Assembly: GCA_036245805.1 (NCBI GenBank)
Contig: BTRK01000006.1
Location: 28,090,901 to 28,154,900 of the forward strand
DNA: 64,000 nt
Direction: 5' to 3'
From: Pristionchus mayeri
Taxonomy: Eukaryota > Nematoda > Chromadorea > Rhabditida > Neodiplogasteridae
Shown: piece by piece, positions 12,043 to 23,300 of the stretch
Layout of the letters: each line of letters starts with the position of its first letter
Numbering within the stretch: the stretch's first letter is position 1
Made by a program: the position numbers and the translations under genes
Notes under the pieces: model-generated
Database searches by the model: none
What the model saw: the letters and a program-made list of their open reading frames with translations, nothing else
Told to the model about the DNA's origin: nothing

Positions 12043-13405
12043 TCTGAAAATATTTCACATTTTGCGAAACACAATTTCTTTTAATAAACTCGGTGAACAC
12101 GAAAAGAATGAAAAAATACAATGGAAATGCAGAAATAATTATTTCTTCTACAATTTATCATGCCAACCTATTCCTCTGTAAAACAACACTCGTTAGAATG
12201 GGAAAAACCGAAGTAGAATGGAGTAGCGCTAGAATATGCTAGTAATGGTCAAATAAGTTGCGAAGATAATGAGAAGGGGGAGAAGGGAAGACTGAGTGTC
12301 CCGAATGGTAGTTTGAACTCAACTAAATATTTATATTTTACCTTATTCTCGCGCTTACTTATTTTGAACTGTATACAAATCGCGCTAGACTACTGTGAGA
12401 CAAAATAGAATACTCAGCGCTCAAACATATCGTGAATGATTAATAAAATGTCAGCGAAAGAAAAAAAATGGGAAGAAAAAGAGAGAGAGAGAGCGCCCTG
12501 CGTAACAATGTAAACATCAAATTCGACCTTAAGTTGACCTGTTCTCGCTACTCTCTTGCCCCCTATTCATCTCGAAAACAACACGCAGTTAACTACATAC
12601 ATAAGACACGACACATTAGAGATGATTCGTCACGCAAACACGTCTTTCGAAAACTTTGAACGAAATAATGAAATAAAATTTATGAATAATAGCTTATGGC
12701 TTAATTCCATGTGAATTTCCATCCGATTGTGTTCGGCAAGTTAAACTTTCACTTTTTTTCGCTTTTACAGATTCCCCGATTATATTGGTGAAGTTTCCAA
12801 GCTGGTACAAAAACATCGATTTTTCACTAAAATCACACTTTTCAAAGTTCAGATCCATATTGCAAAAAAGGCCTATCTCAAAAATCGATTTTTGCATTTT
12901 TTATAGACACATATGGGTCAGATCTGCCATATTCTGCAATAAAATTCCTTGAAACGATATTTCACAAAAAAGTTATGAATTTATTTTTAGCCGTTTTTGC
13001 AGTTTTTTGATCACAACTTTTAAAAGAATGAGTTCTCTGGCTTGCTTTCAACAGGAAAGTTGTTCGTCATATTTTTCCGCTCAATTTGAGCTCTGCGCCA
13101 TCATTGTAGCTCAACTGGGAGCTGTGATACAGTATAGCCGGGTGCAAAACCGGAAAATTCCTAAATGCCGGCTCTGGGACCTGTGACCTATATTTTCTGA
13201 ATCGACACTCCAAAGGCATTGTACCACCACTATATGATACAAATTTAAAATATTTTTTCAGAAATTGTTCCCGCCATGGTCATTTTTCATCCAGTGACTC
13301 GTGATACACGTGTTATATTATATGAAATCTTTCTTCTTATTATTATTGTTTGAATTTTTTATCTTTTACATATTAACAATTAGCTCCTGTGGTGTTAATA
13401 AAGAA

Positions 13406-13606
13406 AGGAAGTAAGTGTCAACAACTATTGTGGTTAAGGAGGGAGGGGGAAGTCGATCGACATCATCTTCTCTCGTATGGATGATGAGAGACGAGTTATA
13501 CTCTGCTTGCGAGGACGGGAATCTCTACTCGTACGAGATATTCAAGACGAGGAGATTGACTGGCCACGAGAGAGAAGAATACAGGAGGAAGGAGGGAGTA
13601 GAATAG
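13406..13606 (+). CDS. possible last exon of a WD-repeat protein
   Basis: A frame ending at TAG 13604-13606 contains ELYSACEDGNLYSYEI, which fits a WD40 blade (S-A-x-D-G-x-L-x-x-Y). An acceptor-like ttaag precedes it. It lies just outside the right end of the 9191-13312 transposon and on the same strand as the WD-like piece at 98-313, so both may be exons of one gene. No donor-acceptor chain between them could be shown. Confidence 0.35.
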
Positions 13607-14500
13607 AGAAGGATCAATCCATCCACATTCTTGTTAAAGACTATCTCTGTTGGGGATCTCCCGATATGATGGCATCTTTCGTTCGATTTGTACAGTTTCG
13701 ATATTGTTTAATAAAAACAAATTAATTGAAAAATCGGAAGATCTGCGTGCTAAATATGTATGTCTGTCGTCTTCAGCACCCCCCTCGGTCTCATATGGAC
13801 TTTGGAAAATAAGATGTGAAGGAGGTGCCAATCGGAATCGAGTCGGGAGAACACCACTCTTCGATCGAAGCGGGAGAAATTACAGAGGAGGAGAATACAC
13901 TAGTTTCAATTCATTTCCATTCAATTGAGGGTACAATGAAGTGTTACAAGAGAGGAGGAGGAATGGGTGAAGGGAGGGGGTGGGGTGGTGCTTGGAGACA
14001 TTAGGAGTTTCCTCTCGAAATCATTCAATACATCACATTATTAACATATAATCTCCTGGATAGGATATAGAAGAAAACGGGGAAGCCTCTCACTACCGTA
14101 TCCCTCTCTAAATAGTAATTATAGAGGGAATCCATAGAGGGAGAGGGGCAGATGGCCAATCCATTAGTGATATTTGTCCATTATAGAGAGAAAAAAACCC
14201 CTTAACCTACCGTATGCTTGAGGGGGAATCTATTCCATCCCGCCCCTTTTAAATTCAGTCTTCCCCTGACCTTCCCCTTTCCTTTCTCCAGAGTGAGTCT
14301 CTCCAGTAATCGTTCAAATCCTTCACATCGATATGATTTTATTGAAATTTCCTGAAATTTCTTGAAATTAAATTTTTTTCCAGAAATTTCCTGAAATTTT
14401 TTGAAATTTTTTTCGAGATGGTTTTGTATGATCTCACTGGTGGCACTTCCTGAGAAACTCTTCTTATCTCTCTCTCTCTCTCTACATTCTATATCCTGCC
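13607..14500. other. no gene recognised
   Basis: The stretch has purine-rich sequence (gaggaggag, gggtggggtgg) and a TTTC-rich run (attttctgaaatttc and variants near 14345-14410) that repeats a ~15-17-base phrase. No convincing exon is seen. Confidence 0.5.
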
Positions 14501-14504
14501 ATTC

Positions 14505-15300
14505 ACAACTTCTCCAGTAGTTTCTTCGCTTCGGCAATTGTTTCTGCATCCACTGAGTGGATGCAATGGATGCACTTCCACTTCCTCCTCCTCAGCCACT
14601 CTCGAGAAGTATTCATGTGCCTGCAAGAGTACGGTAGGTCACTCACCTTCTCTGTGCCTCCCTTGCCAAGATATGTCTTGCCAATGAAGAGAGGGAAACA
14701 GTCCGAAGAGTGGCCCCTTCCTTCATAAGATCACCATCACTCCATCACTGAGGATCTCGTGTGTCCCTATCAATTTTTCAAACTTTTCAAAAGCGCTTTT
14801 TGTATCCCTCACCGTCCCCAAACTGGCCGTGATAACCGATTCACATGTTTTTCAATGGGGTTTGACCATATCCTATTCAGTTATCAACTCAGCGTAGGTA
14901 TAATTGGAAAGTGAGTTGAGGGATCAGCGAAATGATATCTCCCTCCTTCTCTCTTCCTTCTCCTTACTTCCATCCCATCGTTCTTTGTACGAGAATCGAC
15001 CCCGCATGTGTAGAATGACCACGTAGAGCTGAAGATACCCTCATTACAAAGTCATTCCACTACCATATACCTCTGATTCGAGATGAATAGAATGGTGGAG
15101 GTACTTCTGCAAGGAAGATGGTATGTGGAAGAGTGGGGTGGGTCATACCTTGAACTGAGCTCCCATCTTCATCTGTTCCAGTGAGTAGGATGTACACCCG
15201 GACAGTTATCACTAGGATGGCTGTATGTTTGCAACATCTGCATTAGTCGGATCCATCTCGAAAGTTGATTTGGCCAGTTCCAATCATGAGAGGATGAGGT
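14505..15300 (-). CDS. weak spliced gene model, unknown product
   Basis: Minus-strand exon-like pieces are bounded by plausible splice sites: a final piece ending ETIAEAKKLLEKL and a stop near 14507, an upstream piece reading TLRTVSLSSLARHILARE near 14660-14730 with a GTGAGT donor, and short pieces near 15080-15115 and 15140. An ATG with MDPTNADVANIQ is near 15260. The connections are not all in phase, so the gene structure is uncertain and no function is proposed. Confidence 0.3.
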
Positions 15301-15459
15301 ACGGTATTGGACGATGAATACGGTTCCTTGACTCAATTGTTTGCATAGCTCTTTGGGATAATTGATATCGTTACTTACATCGTTACTTGATATCGTTGTT
15401 AGGATGATGATATTGGCAAATCTCCATTCCACTTCATATGTTCTCTCCATCTCCAATCG

Positions 15460-16150
15460 ATAATCAGTTTAGATACAATACTACCTCATTGCAAAGTGAT
15501 CCATTCGAGAGAGCTTTGCACGCTTCTTTCCTCCATTCCAATTTTCTAGCATTTCATCTACATTCTACCGATTGAATTTTTCGTGACTGGAGGGGGAGAG
15601 GGGTGGGGGCAGCAAATCATAGTTGGAAGGCAGAGAAAAGAAATGCTCTCAATAAGGTGGAAAAAGTTAATAAGGAAGATAAGGGAGGACCAGTATGTAG
15701 TTGTAGATCATTGACGGATGTAGAGGCAAAAACCATCCCTGTCTGGTCTTTCTCTTTTGCTCATTTTATCATACTATGCATACATACAGTCCCGCAGAGT
15801 TGTATCTCTCATGAAAACTGCACAAAGTGTCGTAGCGTATCGCATCGTTTCCCATATATTGCTAGACCTATTCAAAGTGCATATTTGGAGTGAGAGACTG
15901 AAGTACTTGATAATGATTTTGAGAATATTGTATTTCAGAATAAATAGTAGGATATTTTAAAAGTCTAAAAAATCAGTTTTTTATTAATTGTTTGAGGCTA
16001 TCGTCATTACAGTACGCTAAGGTGTGAGTGAGTTGCGGACACTCTGTCGCTTTTTGGCTGTTTTTCGAAAAACTTTTGCATTCATTTTGTGTTTTTTATG
16101 TTCGTTGCGCGTTGTCTTGTTTGATTTAGCGAAAAGAATCCTCTGTTGCA
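15460..16150. other. spacer upstream of SmD2
   Basis: No gene is recognised. The last ~150 bases probably include the 5' untranslated exon and promoter of the SmD2 gene; the first exon ends with AT at 16184-16185. Confidence 0.4.
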
Positions 16151-16183
16151 GACGGTTCAACCAGTCTCACAACAAACGTCGAC

Positions 16184-17493
16184 ATGTGAGTTGGACAAAA
16201 TATTTTAAATTGCTTTTTCCTCACCAATATATTTATATTCAATATTAATATTTCGATTCATTACTTATTTTCTTAAAGGGCTATGGTAAAACCCCGCTCG
16301 GAAATGACTCAAGAGGAGCTCACTAAAATGGAGCAGGAGGAATTTGCCGTCGGCCCTCTCTCGATCCTCACTCAATCTGTCAAGAACAACACACAGGTAG
16401 GTGGTATCTATCCAAAAATCATTAAAATTTTATAGTTCTTAATGTTAACAATTCCTTCTAACGTTCATATCCATTACCCTTCCTTGATGTTTCCATGACA
16501 ACTTTCACTCACAGAAAATATTATTCGCGTGGTCAGATAGGTGAAATAAAAGAATAATCTCTTGAAATTGTTAGTAAACGTCATCCATTACGAGTATATA
16601 TTCGCCTACCGAAGCGTATTTTTTAACCTAAAATTAGATTGGCGCACGAAGTCGTAGTATATCACTGATCTCATGTAAAAAATACAGGATAATAAGACCC
16701 CTTTGCGACAAGAAAAATATTTTCGGCCATGAATTTCGCTGAAAGCAGAAAGACTGACCAAGCACGCACATCAACTTCGTTTTTTTTTCAAAATTTGCAT
16801 GGCTTTACCCACTGCTTTGGAAGGCCAAGATACAGCCTTCCAAAGCGGTTGGTCAAAACATGCACATTTTGAGAAACAATGATATTCCTCATCTTAATTT
16901 TGGTCACTCTTTGTGCTTTCTGAGAAATATATGATATAAAATATTTTTCTGCCACATCGGTTCCTGCATTATTACAGGAATCAGTGATATTAGGGTGGAA
17001 GGTGCGGGTGAGGGGTCGACGATGTATCGTGCATGATTTCCTATCGAAGATTTATTCGTTCAGGTTCTCATCAACTGCCGAAACAACAAGAAGTTGCTAG
17101 GACGTGTTAAGGCTTTCGACCGGCACTGCAACATGGTTCTAGAAGGTGTGAAGGAGATGTGGACCGAGCTCCCCAAGACAGGAAAGGTTTGTGTGCTCCA
17201 ACATTTTCTTATGAATGCTAATTTTCTTTATTTTTTAGTGAACATGTATTAATATTGTGCAGAGCTACATAGTGAACACCCACATGAGCGATAACGTATT
17301 CAGTGAAAATATAATTATTGCATAATTTTAAATAAATGCTTAGTTTATACCTCATTTGATTTGAATTCATTGATGGTTGCAGGGCAAGAAGAAGGCAAAG
17401 CCTGTGGCCAAGGACCGTTTCATCTCGAAGATGTTCCTGCGAGGAGACTCGGTCATCATCGTCCTCAAGAACCCCCTTGCGGCGCCTGAGTAA
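16184..17493 (+). CDS. SNRPD2: small nuclear ribonucleoprotein Sm D2
   Basis: The protein is a core Sm-ring subunit that packages U1, U2, U4 and U5 snRNAs for pre-mRNA splicing in the nucleus. Coding exons 16184-16185, 16279-16396, 17064-17186 and 17383-17493 give 117 residues in continuous phase, close to the usual ~118. Recognisable are [31 protein letters not shown], the Sm1 loop HCNMVLE, and the Sm2 motif [12 protein letters not shown] near the C-terminus. The start codon is split by the first intron (AT|G), giving M-A-M-V-K-P; without that splice the inner ATG at 16283 would start. The second coding intron holds a 324-bp MITE. Identity is certain. Confidence 0.97.
16663..16986. mobile_element. 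MITE in SmD2 intron, CAC ends, 4-bp TSD
   Basis: Ends CACTGATCTCATG and CAGGAATCAGTG, flanked by atat on both sides (16659-16662, 16987-16990). The phrases next to the ends, including ttgcgacaa and gactgacca, are shared with the longer foldback at 2243-3751, so this looks like a deletion derivative of that family. Confidence 0.8.
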
Positions 17494-17718
17494 ATATAAA
17501 AATCCTTCTCTTTTATATTTATCGATTGAGCTACATGTTAAGCTTCTTTACGTTTTCTATTATTCAATCTGAAATCCTGTCTTGTTACTTCGTTGGTACG
17601 TTCCCTTCGTTTACACGCTATGTTGTAATTTAAAGTTGAAATGAAATCGAGTTTATTGATTTAATCAGATTTTGTCCGGACAGAATACATTAGCGATAAG
17701 TCAACGAGTAGTGAATGC

Positions 17719-18710
17719 CTAGAGATGCTGAACAGGGATCTCTGTGTCTGGAAGGGCTTCCTTCTTCTCTCCCGGAGGGACGAATGGTGCTTCGAGAGTG
17801 AGAGTTCCATTGGACGAGAAAAGGCACTTCAGGTCTAAAAGATATGATACAATAAGATAGGAAGTGGAGCAGTACCTGCAAGAGTGGTCCCACTGGGAAC
17901 AGTGATGGTCCGAGAGAAGGCGAACTTGCAGGTGTCATCCTCGTGATTGGCCTCGACTTGTAGAGTATTCTCCTTTGCTGTTGCTTTCACTCGAACCTAT
18001 TATGAATAGTAAGAGAGAGGGGGAAGGGACTGACCTCTTCGGGCTTGAACTTTGATACATCGAACTCTAGCTTGAACTTCTTCACTCCGTTCTCAGTGAC
18101 TATAAGGGGAGGGTGAGAGTAATCGAGAGAAGCGAAGGGAGAGATCCACAACGAATTTCCTGAAGGGTGCAATAAAGTTACCCAACACCCATGAAATTAT
18201 TTGAATTTGCGCGTGTGCCTGATCACGCCAGCTCTTGTTTTCGCATAATGTTTTGCCGTGATCAGGCACGCGCGCGAATTCAAATAATTTTACGGTTGCT
18301 GGACAACTTTAAAGTTACCGGACGGGGACGAAACCCTGATCTCGTCGCGTGTACGAGAGAGCATGCAAAAGTGAGAGAGCGCGGGATTACGCTGATCATT
18401 TCCGGCTTTCCCTTGAGGCTATTATTGATTTTTAGCATTATTGTATATTCATTCTCAACTAATTCAGCCATCGGCTATTCGATGGAGGACAAAAAATAGA
18501 AGGTCAATTTTGTCCTCGTCCGGTAACTTTAAGGAACGAAGCGAGTAAGGAATTCACTGAATGCGCGATCCATTTCCCGTTCCATGAGATCGAAATGGCG
18601 ATCTATGCTCGGTCTATAGAAGGCTACAGCTGAAAGGTGAGGTTGCATCATCAGTAAGACAAATGGATAGACTTACGGAAGAGTGTGAATGGTCTGCGAG
18701 GGAGACGAGT
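17719..18710 (-). CDS. small heat-shock protein (alpha-crystallin/HSP20 family)
   Basis: An ATP-independent chaperone that holds unfolding proteins, usually induced by stress. Exons 17719-17834, 17876-17996, 18035-18159 and 18558-18629 join in phase; a further 5' exon ends at donor GTAAGT near 18671-18676 and its start is not resolved. The alpha-crystallin domain is clear: VKKFKLEFDVSKFKPEEV, then EANHED, FSRTITVP and SSNGTLTLEAP, followed by a short tail with an I-P-V motif. The intron 18160-18557 contains two abutting TTAA-type MITEs. An alternative acceptor exists near 18100. It converges on SmD2, with about 225 bases between the two stop codons. No heat-shock element was searched systematically. 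Confidence 0.9.
18176..18308. mobile_element. TTAA-flanked MITE, family B, copy 1
   Basis: The 133-bp palindromic element starts AGTTACCCAACACCC and has an inverted pair gaaattatttgaatttgcgcg / cgcgcgaattcaaataatttt. Its right end shares the TTAA at 18309-18312 with the next element; the left flank is ataa (one base off TTAA). It lies in an intron of the small heat-shock gene. Confidence 0.7.
18313..18528. mobile_element. TTAA-flanked MITE, family A, copy 2
   Basis: The 216-bp element has ends AGTTACCGGAC and GTCCGGTAACT, flanked by TTAA at 18309-18312 and 18529-18532. It is closely similar to 4907-5123 over its length. It sits in an intron of the small heat-shock gene, directly against family B copy 1. 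Confidence 0.85.
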
Positions 18711-19127
18711 GGGTAGAGTGAGGACAAGAGAGGAGGAACCCAGATGGCGAAGCATCCTTCACCCAATACAACCGAGGGAGTCCAACCCCGAATATAGAAG
18801 GGGAATAAAGGGGGAAACAACAACTGCTTCCAACAGAATCCTCGTTTCACTCCTTCTGCACGGAAGGTTCGAGAAAGAACGGGAAGGAGAAATGGTAAAC
18901 AAGGCGGTTGCGAAATATGTGCCAGAGATAATTGTCCCCTCATGAAATTTGATGTGGACGATTGAGAAAGATGGAAAGTTTATTCATTATATTCGATACA
19001 CGTAATCAATTCAGTCTCATAGAGACGATTGATAATACCAGTAGAGATATTGAGTGAGAGAGTTGCGTCCGTGTAGGTACAGAAGGAAGGATGGAGAGAG
19101 GGAGGAGGAGGAAGAAGGGGACATCAA

Positions 19128-20080
19128 TCAATGTCTACAGTCTCTCTCGTATCCACTGAATCCCAATTCCATGTTGATAGTCCCTATCTCGAACCATCGA
19201 GGGGCGCCCGTTCCGTCGGTATTGTACTCAGTCGGAATCTCCCATTTGATCTTACGGGTACATATCTCAATCGCATTGATTGAATGACTAAATGAGATGC
19301 TTTACCTTCTTCTTCTTCCTCGAAATCTTTCCATTCGTCTGTCCATAGCTCGGTTCTCCATACAGTGCCAGTCGATCTCCACAATGGTGATATATCTTGA
19401 TGGCTCCCTCAAATTTGCACAGTTCGTTCACTTTTCCTTTCAGTCACAATTGAATATCCAAAATGTATGGCTGAGATCTTTGATCCTTCCTACCTGCATA
19501 ACATCCTCCTCTCTCGTAGCTCCACTCAGTGCGAAGTGTCCATTCTCGTCAGTGAACGCCGAATCCAGAAGATCGTCAGTCTCTTCTGTATCATCTTCTC
19601 TTCTCTATATTTTTCCATATTCATTTTGCATTTTTGCAATTATCTACACATCCAATATAACATGAGACGGAGTTTCGTTCATTGATAATAGCGGGATTAT
19701 CTTTCGGCGGAAAAAAAGATTAATGTACAGATAATTGTGTTGCATTTTTTAACGCAAAGAAATAGCAAATGATATTACCGGGATCAATATCGATGAGCTT
19801 CACTTTGACATCCTTCATGGGGAATTGCCCGCAGTATAAATGCCCCCTTACTGAGATAGACTGAAGAGGAGAAAGGGGCAAAGAGAAGACGAGGAAGTGG
19901 AGACAAAAGAAGATGAAGAGACTGCAGATATTGGAATGGAAGAAGAGAAGACTGCTGAGAACTCACCTCCTCATGTCTGCCATTGGAGAGAATGAGAAAG
20001 ACGAGAGAATACAGGGGAAAGGGCGACGAGAGAAAGGTGAGGGGAATGATAATGAGTGGATGACCAATGAAGAGGAGGAG
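19128..20080 (-). CDS. transthyretin-like secreted protein
   Basis: A member of the nematode transthyretin-like (TTR-52/ttl) family of small extracellular beta-sandwich proteins. Exons 19128-19265, 19306-19407, 19494-19585 and 19779-19860 join in phase, plus a hydrophobic first exon ending at 19967 (LVFLILSNG) that could be a signal peptide. Family motifs are VRGHLYCG, KVKLIDIDP, DDLLDSAFTDENGHFALSG, IKIYHHC and a C-terminal EIGTINMELG. The start codon is unresolved: no ATG lies in frame at the head of the first exon. An extra lysine-rich stretch precedes the 40-nt last intron. It lies between the heat-shock gene and MTIF2 on the same strand. Confidence 0.88.
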
Positions 20081-20384
20081 AGACAAAGGAGGACATTGTG
20101 GTGGAGAGATGGCGATGACAGCGAGGAAGGCAGCTCAGACAGGGGAAGGGAGGGGAGGGAGGAGAGAGCGGAGGGAAAGGGAGAGGGAGGGAGGCATCGG
20201 AAAGGAGAACATCACTATGACATATTTATGCAGAAGGGAAGTGAGACTTTTTTTAGGAGACAAAGCAATTATTTATCTATACCAGTATTATATTGAGCTT
20301 CCATAGAACAACAACTACATCTAATTACAAGTAACAAAAACAAAAGAAACAATATCTCCCTAACTATCTCGAACTACCGTAACC

Positions 20385-23300
20385 TCAGAATCCGGGAGGA
20401 AACCAATCAATGATCTGCTTGATTTGCTTATCTTCGAATACTTCCACAGCATCATCTTCTTTGAATCGAATCGACTTATCGTCAAGGGCCAGCCCTACTT
20501 CCGTATTCGTCTTAGCTGAAGTAACCACCTAAAAATTATAATGAGACTGAATTTTCTTTGTGATGTCTACGCAGTCGCGTGTACTCCCGTCCCCGTCTCT
20601 TTCGCTATCGCCCCCCCCCCCCTCCCCCTCCCATTCCATCATTGAAAAGTGGATTGATAAGAGTGGAAGCTACTTCGTCCACTCATAACATATGATGACA
20701 GTAGGGGATTTCTACCCTCTCATCTATGATCAGTGTTTTCAACACACACGTGGACATCTACAATTTACCAATTGATGAGAACACTTCATTCTCCTTCCAT
20801 CTCACCTCAGTATTAGCCTTCATTGACTCAATCGATCCCTCAAAGTAGGCCTCTCCTCCACGAGAAAATCGGAAGATCCTATTCCTAAAAAGAGAGAGAT
20901 AGGGAGAAATCTGATTGAATGGGAGAGAAAAAAAGATTCGGGACCAGGCCTACTTCTGGAAGTTTCCCCAGTCAACGAGAACTCCGGCGATAGGTTGTCG
21001 CTTATTGCTCCTGTCCGAGATGAGAAACTCCTGCCAAAGTACTCATACCAACTATTCCCTCTCGCATCACAATAAATGAGTGTTGATTTGATTGCCACCT
21101 TGAGTACACGTCCCTCTCCAATGAGTACTCGCTCCGTCTCATCAGGCAGGGCATTCGAGAGATCTTCCTTGAGTGCATCAATGAGTCTGTAGACTACATT
21201 GAATGGACGTATCTCCACTCCTTCGTCGGATGCTAATCGGCGGATGGAAGGGGGAGTGGGCACGTTGAAGGTGTAGACAAGAGCTGCAACCAACTACCTC
21301 TCCCTTATCTCCCCCCCCTCACCTCCAGCAGTCGCAGCCATTTCGATCTCTTTCTCAGTAGGAGCACCCACTCCGAAGTCCACCAATTGGAGAGAGCATC
21401 GAGGGGAGGAATATGTGGACAACACGTCCAGAATCGCTTCCAACGATCCCTCCACATCTGTTCGCAGCTACCGAGAGAATATGATGCAGGGAGGGGGGGG
21501 GGGTGCTAACCAGTATCTTCAGTTTGGGATGTCCATCGCCCTCAGTCACCCTCAACTTTTCCTTCTTGTGAGCGATGTTGCGAAGAGTTGAGCCGAATCT
21601 GTAATTTTCATTCATAACTTTCCGAAAAAAATGTAATTAAAATATGAAGCCAGTTGAGCATTAAAATGTGAGTAGGTACCTCTGTCCCCTATTGAGAAGT
21701 GATTGTCTCATTTGCATGTACTTCTCCCTCTCGGCCTTCCTACTCCCTTCCATCTCCGCCTACAACTTGTCCCTTCGTCTCTTCTCGCCCTTCCCTCTCC
21801 TCACCCAATCCTTCTCTCCCTTCTTTTCCATCTCCATTCTCTTCCTCCACTTGATAGCTTTCTCTGCTCTATTCGAATCCTCTGCTTCCAACACGATATC
21901 TCCAGGGGAGGGGAGGGAGTCCTTCCATCCCGATATTCGCACCGCTGTTCCAGGGAGAGCTTGATCAACTTCCTTCCCTTCTTCGTCAGTCATCGTTCTC
22001 ACTCTGGTGTAGGCAGTTCCTGCCACGAGAGTCTTCCCCTTCCGGAGAGTCCCTCGAGACACGAGCACCGTGCACACTTTCCCCAGTCCTGCAATATCCA
22101 TACGACTCACTCACTCTACTATTTAAAGCTATCATTTCGCATGTGTCACCGTTTTAACAGTATCATAGGAATTTAAAAAGAGTACTCACTACACCACGGC
22201 CGAATAGTAATACAAAAGTAACACATCGTCATCTATTCCTACTCCTACAGTGATACAGTTCGAATTCAAATATTTCCAGTAATCTATCGTGCACACCACA
22301 CCCTTTTGTGTAGTACTCCTATCCCGTACAAACGTGAAAAAGAAGAGTCGAAAAGGTGGGAATGCAGTCCTATGGGAGAGGGACAGCCGTTTCGTCCATA
22401 ATAGGAACGGATGTCAATTGGGGGTACCTGTCTGGGTGGCTGATTCCAGTACGTGTCCCTCTGCCAATCCTTTCGTGGGTGCATTCAGACCGAGGAGATC
22501 AGCGAGAGTCACGATAGCCTCCTGCCATCCTCACATTTTCACACACCCCATCCTTCTCGAAAAAAAATAACGAGCACCTCGCCGAAAGAGAACTTATTAC
22601 AGTACAAATCATTCTCACCATTAAGAGAGACTATCTGAGTGAATGAAAATATGCTTGGCACTAGCGAAAAATCGAGTTCCTCCATAATTGGCATACATGT
22701 AGTACTCAGTGAGTATACCTCAGGTGTGGCTTATTTAGTGTTCTAAATGACGTATAGAGAAATGCGCTGCACCTTTGTCCGAAAACGTCAATTTTCGAAA
22801 TTAGTCATTTCGCTATCGATCATAACGAGTTATATCACGCCTCTCACGAGAGAATCGAGCTGAGCATGGGAATGGTGAAATGAGTTCTAACGTGTTTTGG
22901 ACACCCTGAGGCATACCTGAGTGACCCCCGAAGTCTCATTGCTTATACTTCATTTTGGAGCTCCCTAAGGGTCGGATATCGGCATCACTCACTTCAAGGG
23001 CCGATTTCTCGAAAACAGTGCCAGATAGAGTAAAATTGACCTCTGAGTGACCAGAACTCATTTTTTGAGCTCTATCGATCTATTAAAACCAATTTTTCCA
23101 AAACCCATTTTTAAGAGTGGTACACTCGAAGCCACTTTTCTCAAAAATGTAGGTGAAGGCGCAGCCAAAATTTTCACAATAGATGTACCTCAGCGAGAGC
23201 TTTCGAATGAGTGGTTTGCGAAAAAAATACGAACACAGTGGTGAGAGTTTCACCCTTTTAACTTCGTCTGGATCGTTTGAACTTTATTTTCCACAGGGAT

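Larger units (their letters stand above)
9191..13312. mobile_element. gene-carrying transposon, CAC ends, 4-bp TSD
   Basis: The arms 9191-~10095 and ~12430-13312 are near-identical inverted repeats of about 0.9 kb. Outer ends are CACATGTATCACGAGTCA and, inverted, CACGTGTATCACGAGTCA. Both sides are flanked by ttat (9187-9190, 13313-13316). Between the arms lies a 2.3-kb unique core holding one spliced minus-strand gene. CAC ends with a 4-bp duplication recall Chapaev-type (CMC) DNA transposons, but that label is inference. Small open frames mirrored in both arms (for example 9596-9799 and 12694-12897) are identical and may or may not be coding. Confidence 0.85.

Noticed and set aside
18280..18471. 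Open frame beginning MAELVENEY and its relatives near 4761, 33628 and 39719
   Set aside because: The same frame recurs because it lies in the family A MITE; it changes frame and stops between copies.
20602..20630. Poly-C and poly-G runs (also 33428, 43246, 62429)
   Set aside because: Simple homopolymers with no linked feature; length is unreliable in assemblies.
21668..22176. Plus-strand open frames opposite MTIF2
   Set aside because: Shadows of the MTIF2 exon on the other strand.
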